Source of the DNA: Chionoecetes opilio
Lineage: Eukaryota; Arthropoda; Malacostraca; Decapoda; Majidae
Length of the DNA: 64,000 nt
Reading direction: 5' to 3'
NCBI GenBank assembly: GCA_016584305.1
Contig: JACEEZ010015277.1
Coordinates: forward strand, 297,501 to 361,500
Shown here: positions 44,018-56,786 of the stretch, piece after piece
Layout of the letters: every line of letters begins with the position of its first letter
Numbering within the stretch: position 1 is the first letter of the stretch
Translations under genes and position numbers: made by a program
Notes under the pieces: model-generated
Databases searched by the model: none
What the model was told of the DNA's origin: nothing
The model's input: the letters and a program-made list of their open reading frames with translations, nothing else

Positions 44018-46602
44018 TATATATATAATTATAATGATAATGGGTATGAATTAAGGTAATTTGAGTAAATTTGGGATATGATGTATTGCCGCAATTCGTG
44101 GGTTGTTTTGAAATTAATTTATTCCTCCCATGAACCCAGCAGTGTTACAAAAAAAAGAAATGTAAGATTTTATTATGAGTATGCTGCCACCAGTTCAAGA
44201 TTTATCCTTAAAGAGTCTAACTCTTGAACAGAATTTTAATGTTTGTCGACAAGAAAGTAGCGTGAATTCTATATTTCAAATGAATATTTTGACTGAGTTA
44301 ACACGTAATTAGGATCGGAGGACTATGAGTAAGTATCTCCTTAACACACTTTGCATGTCACCTGGGTTGATTAACCTACATAAGAATCAGTCACCTCAGA
44401 ATTCAGGTTTATTAATACCAAACACGTCTCCACGGAGGTTGACACTATATATTAATGGAACATTGAAAAATACTGGGGGGACATATTACATGAAGATAAA
44501 TGCACTAAGTTGCTTGACACATTTGGAGATAATTATATGGTAACCGGGAACATCTCGGCACACTCGAGAAGACTTTATCAACTCCGCCGTTTCAATTGTT
44601 TATTGTTCCTGCATAAGACGAGTGGACGCCGGAGGTCACACTGTCGTTCAAAGAATTAGTTCTGAGTCACACGCGGGGCAGCTGATGGACACACTGCCGC
44701 TCCAAGAAACAGTTCTGAGTCACACATGGGGTCGCTGGTGGACACACCGTATCGCCCCCAACACACACTACGAAAAACCACTCTCCCCCAACGCACACTA
44801 CGAAAAACCACTCGACCTATTATGGCGGTCTCCTATCCTTTCCAATGAAACCAAAAAAAAAGACACAGCAGAATGAATAGTGAGAAATGGGGAGAAGGAA
44901 GTGTAAGAATCATGTGTATGTGTTTGTTCAAATGGCTTGGCGGTCGAAGAAAGTTGCAGGGAGATTCTGATGGTATGGGAGACACTGGGAGAGTGCAGTA
45001 TTAGTTAACAAGACAAGGAATGATGCACGAGTATATTAATAGACAAGTGAATGTTCTTGTATTGGAAATATATACCGAACTGGGAAGAAAAATCTATGTA
45101 CCAACCTGATGGTATGGGAGACACCGGGAGAATGAGGTCTGGTGGCGTGAGTTGGCGTTTGCGCGGGGAACCAGAAAGTGTTCGTTGATACACCCATGAC
45201 TTAATAACATTGACATTGAATGATTAACAACCGGGTTAGAATATGTGGGCAAAAGGAATACTTTATTAGCGACAGTGTAATAAATTATATTCAACGATGA
45301 TGAAAATTTTGTCGGGAAAAATAGTTTTAGTTTCCCTAATACTACCATCGAATCTGTGTTACGCTTTCATAACATTGGTCATGAGAAGGCGTCTTTGTCT
45401 TCCTTCCCACGGTTGAAAAATGATAATAATTTAGCGTTCCACGGAAACTTATTGATGTCATGGGTTTCCGGAAACAATTTACTATACGAATGCTCAAATT
45501 ACCTGAAGAATAAGTGATTGTTGTTGATTCTAGAATGTTTTAATCTATTGGGATTAAAATTTGCTAATTTAAGTGATCGCAGAAATAACCGGTTTGAGGT
45601 GGATTTACAATGAAATGGACAAAGGGAGAGAGAATGATGGAGGGGGGGGAAGGGAAGAAAGGAAGGAAGGAAATTAATGATATATGTTGCGAGGAACAAT
45701 GCTTATCATCTACTTACATTTACATACGCTCATTAAACCTAGAATGAAAGTAAATTGATCTTAATCTGCAACGTATATCAAAATCCTGGCATTACAATGA
45801 TATATGAACATTCCCAGTAGTATTAACCATTATCACCTTATATTAGCACCTTAATTAGAAGTGGCTGGTAATTGGCCGCCGTCATTAGATTCTCGCCACC
45901 TATATGTTGACACGTAGATTTGTGGTGGCCGATCGCCGCCGTCGCCTAGAGAGAGTCAGTACACTCCATTTTCCCATGAGAGCTAGACCTCTCTAAGCTT
46001 CTCTGATTAAATCGAGAAGAATTGTATATATCTTTTGTATATATGAGTGATAAACCATAGGACGTGTCTTATCGACACAGCGATTATATCCGCCACGTCA
46101 GTGTAGTTTGATACCCGCCTGACGCTTCAAACTAAAACATCAGCTCCGCCCTTCACCTCTGGCCCTGATCACGCTGCGACCAGCCGAATGCCATGGGCAG
46201 GCAGTATTAATAACGTCCTTCAACCCTATCAACCCTCCTATCCACCGATAAGTATCTTAGTTAGTGCTAGCTGGGGTATCTTGTCGGGATAAAGCTACGG
46301 TCACATTAGACACTGGTACCCGTGGACTGGGCGGTTTTGCGTGGGCTGGGAACAGAGCTACTTTTGGGCGCCCAGAGCAAGTGCTCACACTGTCTGAGCC
46401 GCCTCCCAGCCAAACCAGCCGCCCAGCCCAGTGCTAGGCAGTTCTCAAATCAAAACAAACGCGACAAGGGTGTCTCTTAATACCAAAATATACCGTAATA
46501 TGCCGAAATACATGACAATACACTAAAATAAGGTATCAAGAGACATAATACACATATATTTCAAAAGTGTATTTAGGGTGTGTTTCGGTATAATTTGGGG
46601 TT
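44018..46602. other. 2.6 kb without recognisable genes
   Basis: Small duplications only: CACACTACGAAAAACCACTC (44764, 44793), GTTCTGAGTCACAC (44660, 44711) and GATGGTATGGGAGACAC (44969, 45108). A GGGAAGGGAAGAAAGGAAGG tract is at 45645. ACCGAAATA/ACCAAAATA-rich DNA at 46480-46560 resembles 49770-49960 and probably extends the MITE-bearing repeat. No exon of EXOC1 seen. Confidence 0.6.
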
Positions 46603-47134
46603 AATATTCCGCAGGCGTTGGCGGGCTCCACAGATCTTAAAGCTTACTTTTTCTCTATTATTTTTGTCTCAGTATAATGTGCAGTAGTTTACTTGTGGAA
46701 ACCAAAAATAGATAACTTTTTTTATATAATAATAGCTACGTAAGTTAGGTGACTTTTAAGTTTGGTTAGGTTAGATTTACCGTATTTGCCGGCGCATAAG
46801 ACGCAGTTTTTTCTCTTAAAAAGGAATGCAAAGTTCAGCCTGCGTCTAATGCGGCCATATTAGCGAATGAGAGGTCGGGCAGAGAATGCAGAACAGCCGG
46901 TGGTGTATTACTAAAGGGGTCTGGAGTGATCTGTGTTGAGCAGTAGTCCACTGAGCACAAATTTGTAACTTGTGTTATCAACAGTAATGCATAATACTAA
47001 GAAAAGGTTGGAGTTTAAGAGAAAATAAGAGCTGGGGCAACAAGATAGTGATTGTTGCTGCCAAGATGGCTGTGTCAGATGTAAACATCATCCAACCCCA
47101 CTGCTGCTCTCCATTGTAAAACGTTTGATATCTC

Positions 47135-47265
47135 AGGTCTGCCGCTTCACCTGGGATACTTCACTCGGCAACGCCCTCCGCGCACCCACCATGGGTCATT
47201 ACCGCTCAGACTCCTCCCCGCACCCATGGAAAAGACAAACATCCCGCATATTAGATGTCGCCTTA
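47135..47265 (+). pseudogene. LINE ORF2 C-terminal fragment in TIR element copy A
   Basis: ISQVCRFTWDTSLGNALRAP, then TMGHYRSDSSPHPWKRQ. Same segment as 35814 onward and as 60405-60540 but ending before the zinc knuckle. Confidence 0.65.
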
Positions 47266-47610
47266 ATTAACCCGCATTCGACTCGGGCCACACAAGTTGA
47301 CACAACAGTTGGAAGGAGATGATAGAAGGGAGGCAAAAAATGGTGATGTTATTTTTGCTGGAATGAGTATTGTTGATAAATAGAACAGTGAAACAAAGAG
47401 CGTGTTAAAGTTTTATTTGAAGGAGTGTGAGCGGTCGCCTTAATTAACCCTCATTCGACTCGGGCCACACAAGTTGACACAACAGTTGGAAGGAGATGAT
47501 AGAAGGGAGGCAAAAAATGGTGATGTCATTTTCGCTGGAATGAGTATTGTTCATAAATAGAATAGTGAAACAAAGAGCGTGTTAAAGTTTTATTTGAAGG
47601 AGTGTGAGCG
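47258..47610 (+). repeat. Two tandem units of about 175 bp
   Basis: Both begin GTCGCCTTAATTAACCC and include GACACAACAGTTGGAAGGAG and AGTGAAACAAAGAGCGTG. Copy B of the element has one unit only, so the duplication is specific to copy A. Confidence 0.85.
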
Positions 47611-49746
47611 GTGAGAGGAAGGTGTAGTATCTTGGGGAGTCTGTCTATACACACAAGGATGGAGAAAGGGCGTCGTGGCTTTGTAGTTTATTTGACAGCG
47701 AGTCATTGTACAACGTGGGTACAAGAGTTGCACGGCGTGTGTGTCCTGTGGCTGACTTAATTACCTGGCTGATGTTGCAGTTGTGTCAGCGAGGACAAGT
47801 CAGGTCAGCGTCAGGTCACCCACGGGCCTCTAATCCTGGTCCCAGACAGGGGGGTGGTCTAAGCCGATGCAGGTGTGTATGTGCATGTGTGTGTTAGCGT
47901 AGCTACAGTGGTAAGCAAGGTGGGATAGGAGACATCATAGGCCTTTGTATCACCTTGACCCCTCAATCCTCACCCCTGTACCTCTACGGATAAGGAAACT
48001 GTATGAAAGAGTGCTAGTAAAAAGGCTGCAACTGTACCTGTAGGACAAGTCTTCCACACGGTACACCAAGACCAAGACCATCACGGCACCACACCGTCCG
48101 CCTCAAGGCCGAATCACACCATACCATCATGGTGACAGGGCACCGTCTCATCACATCCGTTATAATTTCTTACATTCAAACAAATAGACGTGTTACACTA
48201 AACGGTGCGCCGCCGTCACGGCTCCAATACATCACCGTCCTGTCACGTAACGGTTTCTGGGGAAGAATATTTTAACGTAATGAGACTGTGCCGTGCTGAT
48301 ATTTGTAGTTTTCTTAAGGCTTTATGTACCCAAAGCAGTGTCTTTTAGAGTTCAACTCCTCTTCTTCATCCAACAGAAGTGCTATTAATGCAAATTTCTT
48401 CAACCATAGCCTCTGAGGCACCATGTCTGCTTAGAGGGTGAGCAGGAACTGCCAAAAATGACGGAACCGTGACGAATAGTGTGAATACAAGGCACGGCTG
48501 ACGGAACGCTGCCGTGATTTCAGAGTGTGAACCAGCCTTCACCTGTACCTTCCTGAAGAAGACTAATGAACCCTCGCGACTGTGATAGATTCATAGGTGT
48601 AAACCAGGGCAAATATTGTCGATCCCGACAACAGTGCCCTTCAACAATTATAACAATAACAAGGTAGAGATGGTTACCTTACAGTGTTACCTAAATATCT
48701 TCGTGAATTTTTGTTATTGGACAACCACCGATTTCGAGGCCGAAACTTAGTCCTCCTGAATAGTTTTGATGTGTTTTGAATTAATCTGGCTCTCGTTTTT
48801 GTCGGAAATCAATGTTTGTTTACATGTGTTGGGGGGGAGGGGGGACCTGCCCCTCCAGGTCCGCCCCGCAAACATTGCTACTCTTCACACTGCCATATTA
48901 TAGGAAATTTTCGTTTTTTCTCTATATCATCTGTTACTAAACCAAGCCCCACCTCTAACCTAACCTAACTCTAACCTAATCTGATTTAACCTAACTTAAC
49001 TTTCTGGCTGAAATAACGGTAGATTTTCGGTACTACATGTAATGCCATTATTATTCAATTGCGCCATGGGAAATGGGGCTCAAAATACTCAGAATGAAGA
49101 AAGCTACACGATGATGTAGGTAAGAGTCCTAGGACTTTTGAAAGCCCACTACCAAAATAATACTAATATCTATACTGCAAATTTTCCACAAAGTCTAAAC
49201 ACATAGCAGAAAAGTAACAAAGGCATACCTACAACATTAAATCTAAGCTATATGTCATAGGTAGATAATATTAGAATATCAATTCGTGGGGGCATCCTGC
49301 AATATATTATGATTTATGACCGATTTTGGTTACACTGTCATTCCCTTTACATTTTGACTAGTATGATTTTTCATTCACATTCACTGCACAGTGAATATTG
49401 TATTTAGGTACATGCTCCTAATCATTAGCTTTCCCCTACAAATCCTTTTTTTTTTTATAACATCTGCTAAATTTACAAAAAAAAAGAAATCCTTCAAAAA
49501 CCCCAATATATTTTTTTCTCTCAAAACCTCCTTGTAAAATACGGGTGCGTCTTATGCGGAGGTGCGTCTTATGCGCCGGCAAATACGGTAGGTTATGTTG
49601 TAAGTTTGGTTTATGTTAGGTTAAGTTTAGGATATGTTTGGGTTAGTTTTGTAGAGTTATTTAGGTTAATTAAATAAACGAATCTGATGATGCGCGATTG
49701 CCCGGCTGCTGCGGCTGGTTGGCGCGGCCAACTCCTGAGGAATATT

Positions 49747-50136
49747 GACCTATTTCTGTATTTAGATAAAGTCTTAATACCGAAATACACCCAGATATAT
49801 ACCGAAATATACCAAAATATACAGATTTTTTTTTTTTTCTACACATACATTATGTCTTTTAATACCAATAATTACCAACTTAAATATTGTATTAATTGAC
49901 AGAAGACATGTATTTCAAAAATGTATTTCTGTATATTTTGATATATAGTCCTGGTCCTGTAATAGAGACCCGTTTGCAACTCAGTGTACAGAGTTTTTCT
50001 CACTTAGAATGACCTAATGGGACCCTAGTCTTGCAAAATCACAGAGGTAATCGTGCGCTAGGTGGTAGGTTACCGAGCTATGGTGGCCATCTTTGATTTC
50101 ATCCCTCGGCCATAGGGTGAACCAAAACTTTCTTAC
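49747..50136. other. Intergenic/intronic repeat, no gene
   Basis: ACCGAAATATACC-type low-complexity sequence resembling 46480-46560, then unassigned DNA. Confidence 0.55.
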
Positions 50137-50246
50137 TACACTACCCTCCCGAGTTTCGCGCTTGCTTTCTTCCGGAGGCATAGCGCGAAACTCGTGGATC
50201 GCGAAACTCGGGTATTATAAACCCTATAAAAATGCTTATTTATTCC

Positions 50247-50247
<1 letters not shown>

Positions 50248-50282
<35 letters not shown>

Positions 50283-50368
50283 TGTGTATGTGTGTGTGCC
50301 TACAACGCCGTTAGGCAGTGACCTCCAGGGGTGGGATGGTAGGCCATGGAGGTTAACTTGAGGGCTGT
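50248..50368 (-). mobile_element. SINE 3' fragment
   Basis: A 34-nt T run, then the complement of the SINE 3' body (ACCTCCAGGGGTGGGATGGT). 5'-truncated. Confidence 0.75.
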
Positions 50369-50961
50369 GTACCGACCGTATTTTACAGCTTATAAGACTC
50401 ACTTTTTCCCCCAAAAAATATCCTGAAAATGCCCCAAGCCCCTGTCCACCCAGCAGTGAATGGGTACTGGGTGTTAGCCTAGGGTTTGTGACCCGCTTCC
50501 TGGGGTGGTGGCTTCGGCCAACACTACGTAGAGAAGAGGAGGGAGGAGAGGAGTTTGAGATTGAGCTTGAGTTGGGAGTCACCCAGTGGATGCTATTTTG
50601 GTCTGAATGAGTGAGCCTGACACATATCTTGTCAGCTGATGGTTGTGTGACAGTGTTATACGACAATAAAACTGTCACAATGCCTTCCTCTCTTCTCTCC
50701 TGTCTCCTCCAGTACCTCCAGAAACCACAGTACCACACACGTCATGGTTAATCACTTATAAAGGAGTATTTTGTGGTAAATAGTAAGGTAAGGTGCTACT
50801 TATTTCGAGTGTTACCTATCTTATGCGACACCGGCTGTTCCTGTAGAGAAAAACACAAACAAATGGAAAAAGACAAAGCAAAACTATATACAGCTATACT
50901 AAGCCTATTATTATACTATACTAAGCAGGAAGGAAGGAAGACGTGTCCCGTACGTCTCTTA

Positions 50962-51393
50962 TGGGAGGCGGTAGCAGAGTGGGTAGCGTCAAGATATATG
51001 TCAAGCTCGAGCACGAGCTTGACAGACGACCTACAAAGTGATACTAAGCAGAAAAGTTCACAAGAAGAAGAAGAAGTCTCCGAGTGGCGTTCTCGGTGAT
51101 CCGAGTTCGATCCTTGATGATGGCTGTAAAATCCACTTAAAATCTTTCTCTGCACTGTTGAGTGGCCTAAGAACACCCACATGCTGCCCATTAGCTCTAC
51201 CTTCGGTTGTGAGTGCATCGGAGGATACAGGGGGCGGCATGAGCCTCTAATCACAGGCGTCACTATAGAAATTCTGTCTGCGCCACCACAGGCGGGGGCC
51301 CCAACCATCAAAAACCTCAAGTTAATCTCCAGGGCCTACCATCCCACTCCTGGAAGGTCACTGCCTAACGGCGCTGTAGGGGGCCCAAACACC

Positions 51394-51432
<39 letters not shown>
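50962..51432 (+). mobile_element. tRNA-derived SINE with poly(A) tail
   Basis: The head GGAGGCGGTAGCAGAGTGGG (box-A-like) is split from the box-B-like GAGTTCGATCC (51103) by about 87 inserted bases containing the palindrome GTCAAGCTCGAGCACGAGCT. The body (GGCGGCATGAGCCTCTAATC, GGCCTACCATCCCACTCCTG) ends in a 36-nt A tail. Confidence 0.75.
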
Positions 51433-51433
<1 letters not shown>

Positions 51434-51543
51434 CAAAACTCGGGATATAATGCGCGAAAGTCGGGATGATAAGAATTTAGGACTCAGCGCGAAACTCAAG
51501 GATCGCGAAACTCGCATAGCGTGAAACTCGGGAGGGTAGTGTA

Positions 51544-52019
51544 GTTGGGCTAAAATCACATGTAATGCCAATTTTCTTAGGTTTTCAAGCACAAGGAATT
51601 CATTCCTGTACTATTTTTTTACATTGACCTAATTTTGATCCTCAAATCTCGGATGGATTTCCCATACAAGGAGCAAATGCCGACTAGTATTTGCTTTAAA
51701 AACTTCCGATACAACTTTTGAAAGGTTTTGCTGAATATCAATTATTTTTATAGATATTTTATTTATTCAAATGCAGGTTCACAGCAATATCAAGGTCAAC
51801 TATTGAGAAAATACAAAATGAATGTCAGAACAAGTGTAAACAAAATGTCTGAAAATATAAATAATTTGAAGGAACACACATATACATACATTTTCAGTTG
51901 CAAGGAATGTAGGATAATTGGTTAGGAAATAATCGGTAAAAATAAAACCAGTATTGACAGAGTTTCAGTTTTTACAAATGCTGTTGCCATTTTTCCCATG
52001 ACATAATAACACACATTTC
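51544..52019. other. Intergenic/intronic AT-rich DNA
   Basis: Nothing recognised. Confidence 0.6.
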
Positions 52020-52024
52020 ACTTT

Positions 52025-53810
52025 TACAGCATGACATCTGCATCGAAGAGTGTCACACTTGCCAGACAATTACAAATGCAAATAACAGAGTGGTAAGGAA
52101 TTTAGGCCCGTAGATGGCAATAGGATTCCAGATTTGCCCTTCCATCCATGAGCCAGTGCCTTCAGTGGCGTCACAGTGCTCTGCGGTTTATGGGCTTTTG
52201 CAAGAAGATGGCATTCTTGGTTGATAAGATACGCAGCTCTGGTGATTCTGATGACTGTGCTGGTAGGTGGGAGCTGTTCAATAGGGCATGTGGACGTGGT
52301 GTATGCTTCCAGTTTCAGCTGATCAAAGGTGGTGGCTATTGTTGTAGACCGGACACCGGCTCATGCACGAACCAGGAAATTTTCAGCAAGAGTAACATCT
52401 TCCTCAAATAAGACATCTGTTTCACCAAAGTTGGTCAGGTACTGAACTGGATCATAGGCTAATGCTGAATGCTTGGTGCCAACTTTGCTCATGCAGTCAT
52501 TACCTGTGAGGATGTGAGCTTTGATCTCCACCTTGGCAAGTGGCACACCCAGTTTGGAAACTGCTTGATGTAGGGGTAACATGCGACATTTCTCACCAGC
52601 TCCATACTATTGCCAGATTTCCTTCAAGCCCAGATTTTTGAAATATGGTGTGTAGTGGGAGAAGGAGGGTTTAAAAGTGTCAGGTCATTTGACACCATCA
52701 CAATTCGTTCACATTTCTTAAACACGAACAGCCCAGTCGATATGCACCACAATTCTGGCATATGCCTCCTCTATCCAGCTCAGTAATTCTGGGATTTTGC
52801 CAGTGACTGTGATGGCTGGAAGCACTTCGCTATCACACACCAAAGCACTTGCAATAGTGGTAGGCTGACCTTTAGTCACATTCTTGCATACTAACTCTCG
52901 GGCCAGCAGCTGGAGATTATGCTTGTTCTCTTCAGAGGCCCAAAACTTGCCGGTTTGCCGAGGAGTGGGAGTGCTGCTGTTCATGCCAATGATATCAATG
53001 CCTGAAGTATACTTACAGCATCGCAAGCGACTCCTTCCTTTAGTGACATCTCAATATAACTATAAAAAATAAGATGGATGAATTCTGCCTTGTGACATAT
53101 TCGTGTTACTGACTTAATTAAGGCACTGACTACCTCACCGAAAGTTCCCAAGCCTGTTCATGGCATTGCCCGTATCTTTGACATGAAATCAACGATGACA
53201 TGAGTAGAACATTTTTTGTGTGGGCTCCACTGGGTCAAATCAAGCTCGTACTCAATCTCATGTACTAGCTTAGACTTGTCCACGTGAGTTGGAAGGTCCC
53301 CATCAAACAACGGAGATGACATGAGCAAGTCATGAGAAAGAACCTCAGTAAGTGGGATTCCTCGTTCTTTTGCAATTTCCATGTTCCTCTGACCTGCAGC
53401 ACTTTCTTTAGCAGACACCGTATGCACCACTGTAATCTCCTCTGCCTTGTTTACAATCTGAGGATGATCATAGAAGCTAGGCAGTCTTTGTTTTGATATT
53501 TTAGCACTGATCTATTTTACAAGCCTTTCTTTTCTGTAGGCTTTGTATAATGTCTCGCCATTTTCTATGCAGTTGAGCAGACGCTTGGAGATGAGGTGGT
53601 TGACCGCTTGCTTGGTAAGAATGTTGTGTAGTGGCACATGAATTGTTACATTGATGTCATATGGATTTTGTCGGCCTTGAACATAATCAAAAGGTTATGC
53701 CCCATTTTCATTAACTGTAATGTGCCTAGACTTACTAAGGGAGTGCTCAAGTGGCATTCCTTGTGATGCATGCTTGTGTTGGATGTGAGAATATTGAAAA
53801 GTTTGATCCT
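52025..53810 (-). pseudogene. Decayed intronless copy of a repeat-associated PIN/FEN-like protein family
   Basis: Minus-strand homology in consecutive frames, broken by stops and shifts: NPYDINVTIHVPLHN, SKRLLNCIENGETLYKAYRK, LSHDLLMSSPLFDGDLPTHV, THVIVDFMSKIRAMP, TGKFWASEENKHNLQLLARE, ELLSWIEEAYARIVVHIDWA, VMVSNDLT, IKAHILTGNDCMSKVGTKHS and a Cys-rich tail near 52030. From memory, this order of motifs recurs in many invertebrate genomes as multicopy uncharacterised proteins. The SND-(D/L) strand after a variable region resembles PIN/XPG nuclease cores. Whether it is a transposon protein or a retrocopied host gene I cannot say. The middle Asp is lost here. Confidence 0.6.
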
Positions 53811-54414
53811 GATTGATGATGTTATTTATTTACTTATATATTTCGTTTTCTGATAAATGAATTAGCACCATGCATAAATTAGCGTAACTAAATAAATAAC
53901 CTCTTAATCGGGGAAAAATTACCCGATTGATGATTTTATTTATTAACGGTAAATTTTTGCATGGTTCAATTCATTTATCAGAAAACGAAATACATCGATG
54001 GAAAGCTAATAAAATTGCGCTTCTATTTATACCCTTTATGATAAAAGTTGACACGCAAAGTTTTAAATGGCGAAGAGTTGAAGTGAATATTTAAATTTAT
54101 GCATATTTCTTCAGAGTCTCGTAATGGCATTTCTTAGTGTGTTTTTTCCTTTTTTTATTTGAATATTATAGAACAAACATTTACGAAGATTACAGTATAT
54201 CATATATACTGATAAACCAGTCTATATGATAGTCCATAGACCACTTTATCTCTTTGTCGGTCGGGGCAGGCCGCTATGCAGCCTGGCAATTTCAAAACAT
54301 TGTCGCGTGAACAGTCCAGAGATATAGTGGTCTATGGCAAGGGTTATCTGAAGGTATTATTTAATTATTAAATAAAATTTAAGTCGTATTATTAATTTTT
54401 TTTTTCCAATGACA
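53811..54414. other. AT-rich DNA with a short inverted repeat
   Basis: ATATTTCGTTTTCTGATAAA (53837) is mirrored by TTTATCAGAAAACGAAATAC (53973), giving a roughly 160-bp hairpin with CCCGATTGATG-type strings. No gene. Confidence 0.55.
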
Positions 54415-56224
54415 TTAAGGGGAGCGTCACATCATTTCTTTATTATCAGTGGATTGTCATGATTTTTTTTTATGTCACATGTATGCTAATGCCGAAATAA
54501 TCCTAGCTTATTTTCAGATCCATAACTCGATACATAACTGCAAAAAAAAAAATCCTTTTTAAAGAAATTTAACTCTTAATAACGTTCTTATCCAATAACT
54601 TGCACTGACAAAAAAATTTACAAATATGCATTACAATATAACTAAACGATTAATCTTTTTAGAATTATGAATTTCATTCTTCTTAAATGTTAAGTATTTT
54701 TTTACATTTTTTTTATCGTAAATGTATTTGCTATTACAGTCGACCCTTGATTTAACGGACTAAAAGGGGGGAGAAGGGGTCCGTTAAAGCTGATTGTCCA
54801 TTAGAGCGAGGGTATTTTCCCAAGGGTGTGAAAATATAGGAAAAACACTGGAACAATTGTGATATAAATGAGAAATAATCACAAACACAACCAGACCGTG
54901 TAGCTATGTTGGGATGTAAACAGTGACTGGGGCTACATGCTGGATTTGGTACGCTCCTAAACGCTGTGAAATAAATGAGAAATAATCACAAACAACCAGA
55001 CCGTGTAGCTATGTTGGGAGGTAAACAGTGACTGGCGCTACATCAGGGATTGACACACTCTGCCACTACTGTTCGGGACTGGTATTAGGAGAGGTAGTAA
55101 GTTTCCAGGCTCGCTCATTACTGCTTGGTATTCTATGAAATATCATTATTCTAGGTGAATATAGACATATAATCGCATTTTAATTGCTATTATTCATATA
55201 TATGAATAAAGATATGAAAATACTTTCAAGGCACTCATCCACGCCTGGCAGCACGGCTGCGGCAGCAGCAGTATCATGAGACATTATAATCCCCCCAAAA
55301 TGAGAAAAAAAGGAAAAAAAAAGTCCCCGTAAAGGGATGAGTTATCCCTAAAAGTTGACGTTTCTTCCCCCCGTCTGGTGGGAAAAGGGAAAAAAAATGA
55401 TTCAAGCCAGAGAGGCCAGGGCGCAAAGGTATGCTTTTATCATGACTATCCCATATTATAATATTATAGGGTTGTGATGAGCTTTTCTATACACGTGTCA
55501 TATTTGATCAGGGGCCTGCGTGTCTCTCAAAAAAGGGTGATTTAGGGGTTGAGGCGGGGAGACGCTTGCAGGGGGCCACGCATAAACTAATAGACTTTTT
55601 TAAAAACAAACAATGTTCTCCCAAAATCACTAGCAACACAAGATCCTTCCTTATCTAATCTAAATATCTGATACATCAAAACTCCTTAAACCCCCAAACA
55701 TTCCAAAAAAAAAATGAGAAAAAAAATAAATATGTGAGTGGAAATTCGAGTGGCGATAAGCAGTCTGGCAGCCATTTTTCCCCAAAAAATTTTCATGAAA
55801 ATGGAGTCCGTTAATCCCAAGCCGTTAAACTGAGGTTTTTTTAAAAAGAGGGCGACGACGTAAAAGCCTTTTAACTCGGGACGATAGGGGCTTGGGCCCC
55901 TTTCCGAGTTATTTAAAGTGCCGAGTTAGCAATTTTTCCCGTACTGTAAAAGCTAAAAAAATACAACCAGTGACCAGGTAGAATGGCGGGTTTTTATATC
56001 AAAATCAGCAAAAATAGCACGCATGGGCGCACCTGCATCCAACCCTTTCCAGCCTTTCACCCTTTTTTGCAGGCCCGGATCTTCAATTTCATTCCTCCTG
56101 CGGAGACACTCTTTTCGTGGGAGGTGACTTTTTATATACGTATGTATGATGTAATCCCAAAACACTTTAAAAAAAAAGGGGGCAAAGTAAACAAAGGTTG
56201 GGGGCCAGGCGTAGGGGTGAGCGT

Positions 56225-56432
56225 GTTTTTGTGTCCAAGCAGTCTTGGATTTCGAATCTCAATCCCAATAACATTGCTGAAATGTGTGTTATACTAATTT
56301 GTGATATTGTTTGCAATGTTATTATCTCGGCTCCTACCAATTGTTGTGTTTTTGAAGCAGAAACCAATCCTTTTTAAAATTTCGACAAAAACGAAATTCG
56401 TATCTAAGACGGTGCTTGGAGACATAAACACG
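56225..56432. mobile_element. MITE, diverged relative of 15813-16047
   Basis: GTTTTTGTGTCCAAGCAGTC at the left and GGTGCTTGGAGACATAAACA at the right. The interior shares AACATTGC and CTCGGCTCCTACCA with the first copy in reverse. Confidence 0.65.
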
Positions 56433-56786
56433 GCTCACAGCTGACAGCCTACACGCTGGTTCCCGACCTTTGCTTTATTTTGCCACCTATTTTACGTGTT
56501 TTGGGATTACATCATACAGTACTGTATTTCAAGATGTCAGCTCCATCACGCAAGGGTGTCTTCAGCAGGAAGGGAATTGAATTGAAGAGCCTGAACCTGC
56601 AGGAAAGGGTCAAAAGGACAAAAACACGACTTTATGGACTGAGGATATGCCGAGTGTAAGCAAAGAGATGCAGTTATAACATCAATATGCCGAGATACAT
56701 TATTTTTTGCCAACTTTTCTGCTTACTGTTCACACAAGAGGTTGTGAGGGCATGATATGCCGAGTGAAAACCAAGAGATGCGTTTA

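Larger units (their letters stand above)
46780..49588. mobile_element. 2.8-kb TIR element (CCGTATTTGCCGGCGCATAA), copy A
   Basis: CCGTATTTGCCGGCGCATAA and its complement, with AGACGCA next inside, have TA outside both ends. The exact empty site (GATTTAGGTTATG) is at 40430. The interior is collinear with copy B at 60053-63708. It includes a LINE C-terminal fragment (47135-47265), a tandem duplication (47258-47610), a TCACACC…GTGTGAA-bounded segment (48112-48540) and the dispersed CCGATTTCGAGG repeat (48730). No transposase frame. A non-autonomous composite. Confidence 0.85.
46603..49746. mobile_element. MITE (AATATTCCGCAGGCGTTGG ends) interrupted by a 2.8-kb element
   Basis: The left part is 46603-46779 and the right part 49589-49746, ending CCAACTCCTGAGGAATATT. 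Together they are collinear with 40283-40586. Confidence 0.8.
50139..51541. mobile_element. TIR element (CACTACCCTCCCGAGTTTCG) with oppositely oriented SINEs
   Basis: CACTACCCTCCCGAGTTTCG at the left and its near complement at the right, TA outside. Same family as 25440-26031, sharing AAAATGCTTATTTATTCCG near the left end and AAGAATTTAGGACTCAGCGC near the right. Enlarged by a minus-strand SINE at 50248-50368, a plus-strand SINE at 50962-51432, and a fragment of the CCGTATTTTAC MITE at 50379. Confidence 0.82.

Noticed and set aside
52030..52099. Possible plus-strand exon between AG and GTAAG with several Cys codons
   Set aside because: It is antisense to the Cys-rich tail of the minus-strand PIN-like pseudogene, which explains the pattern better.
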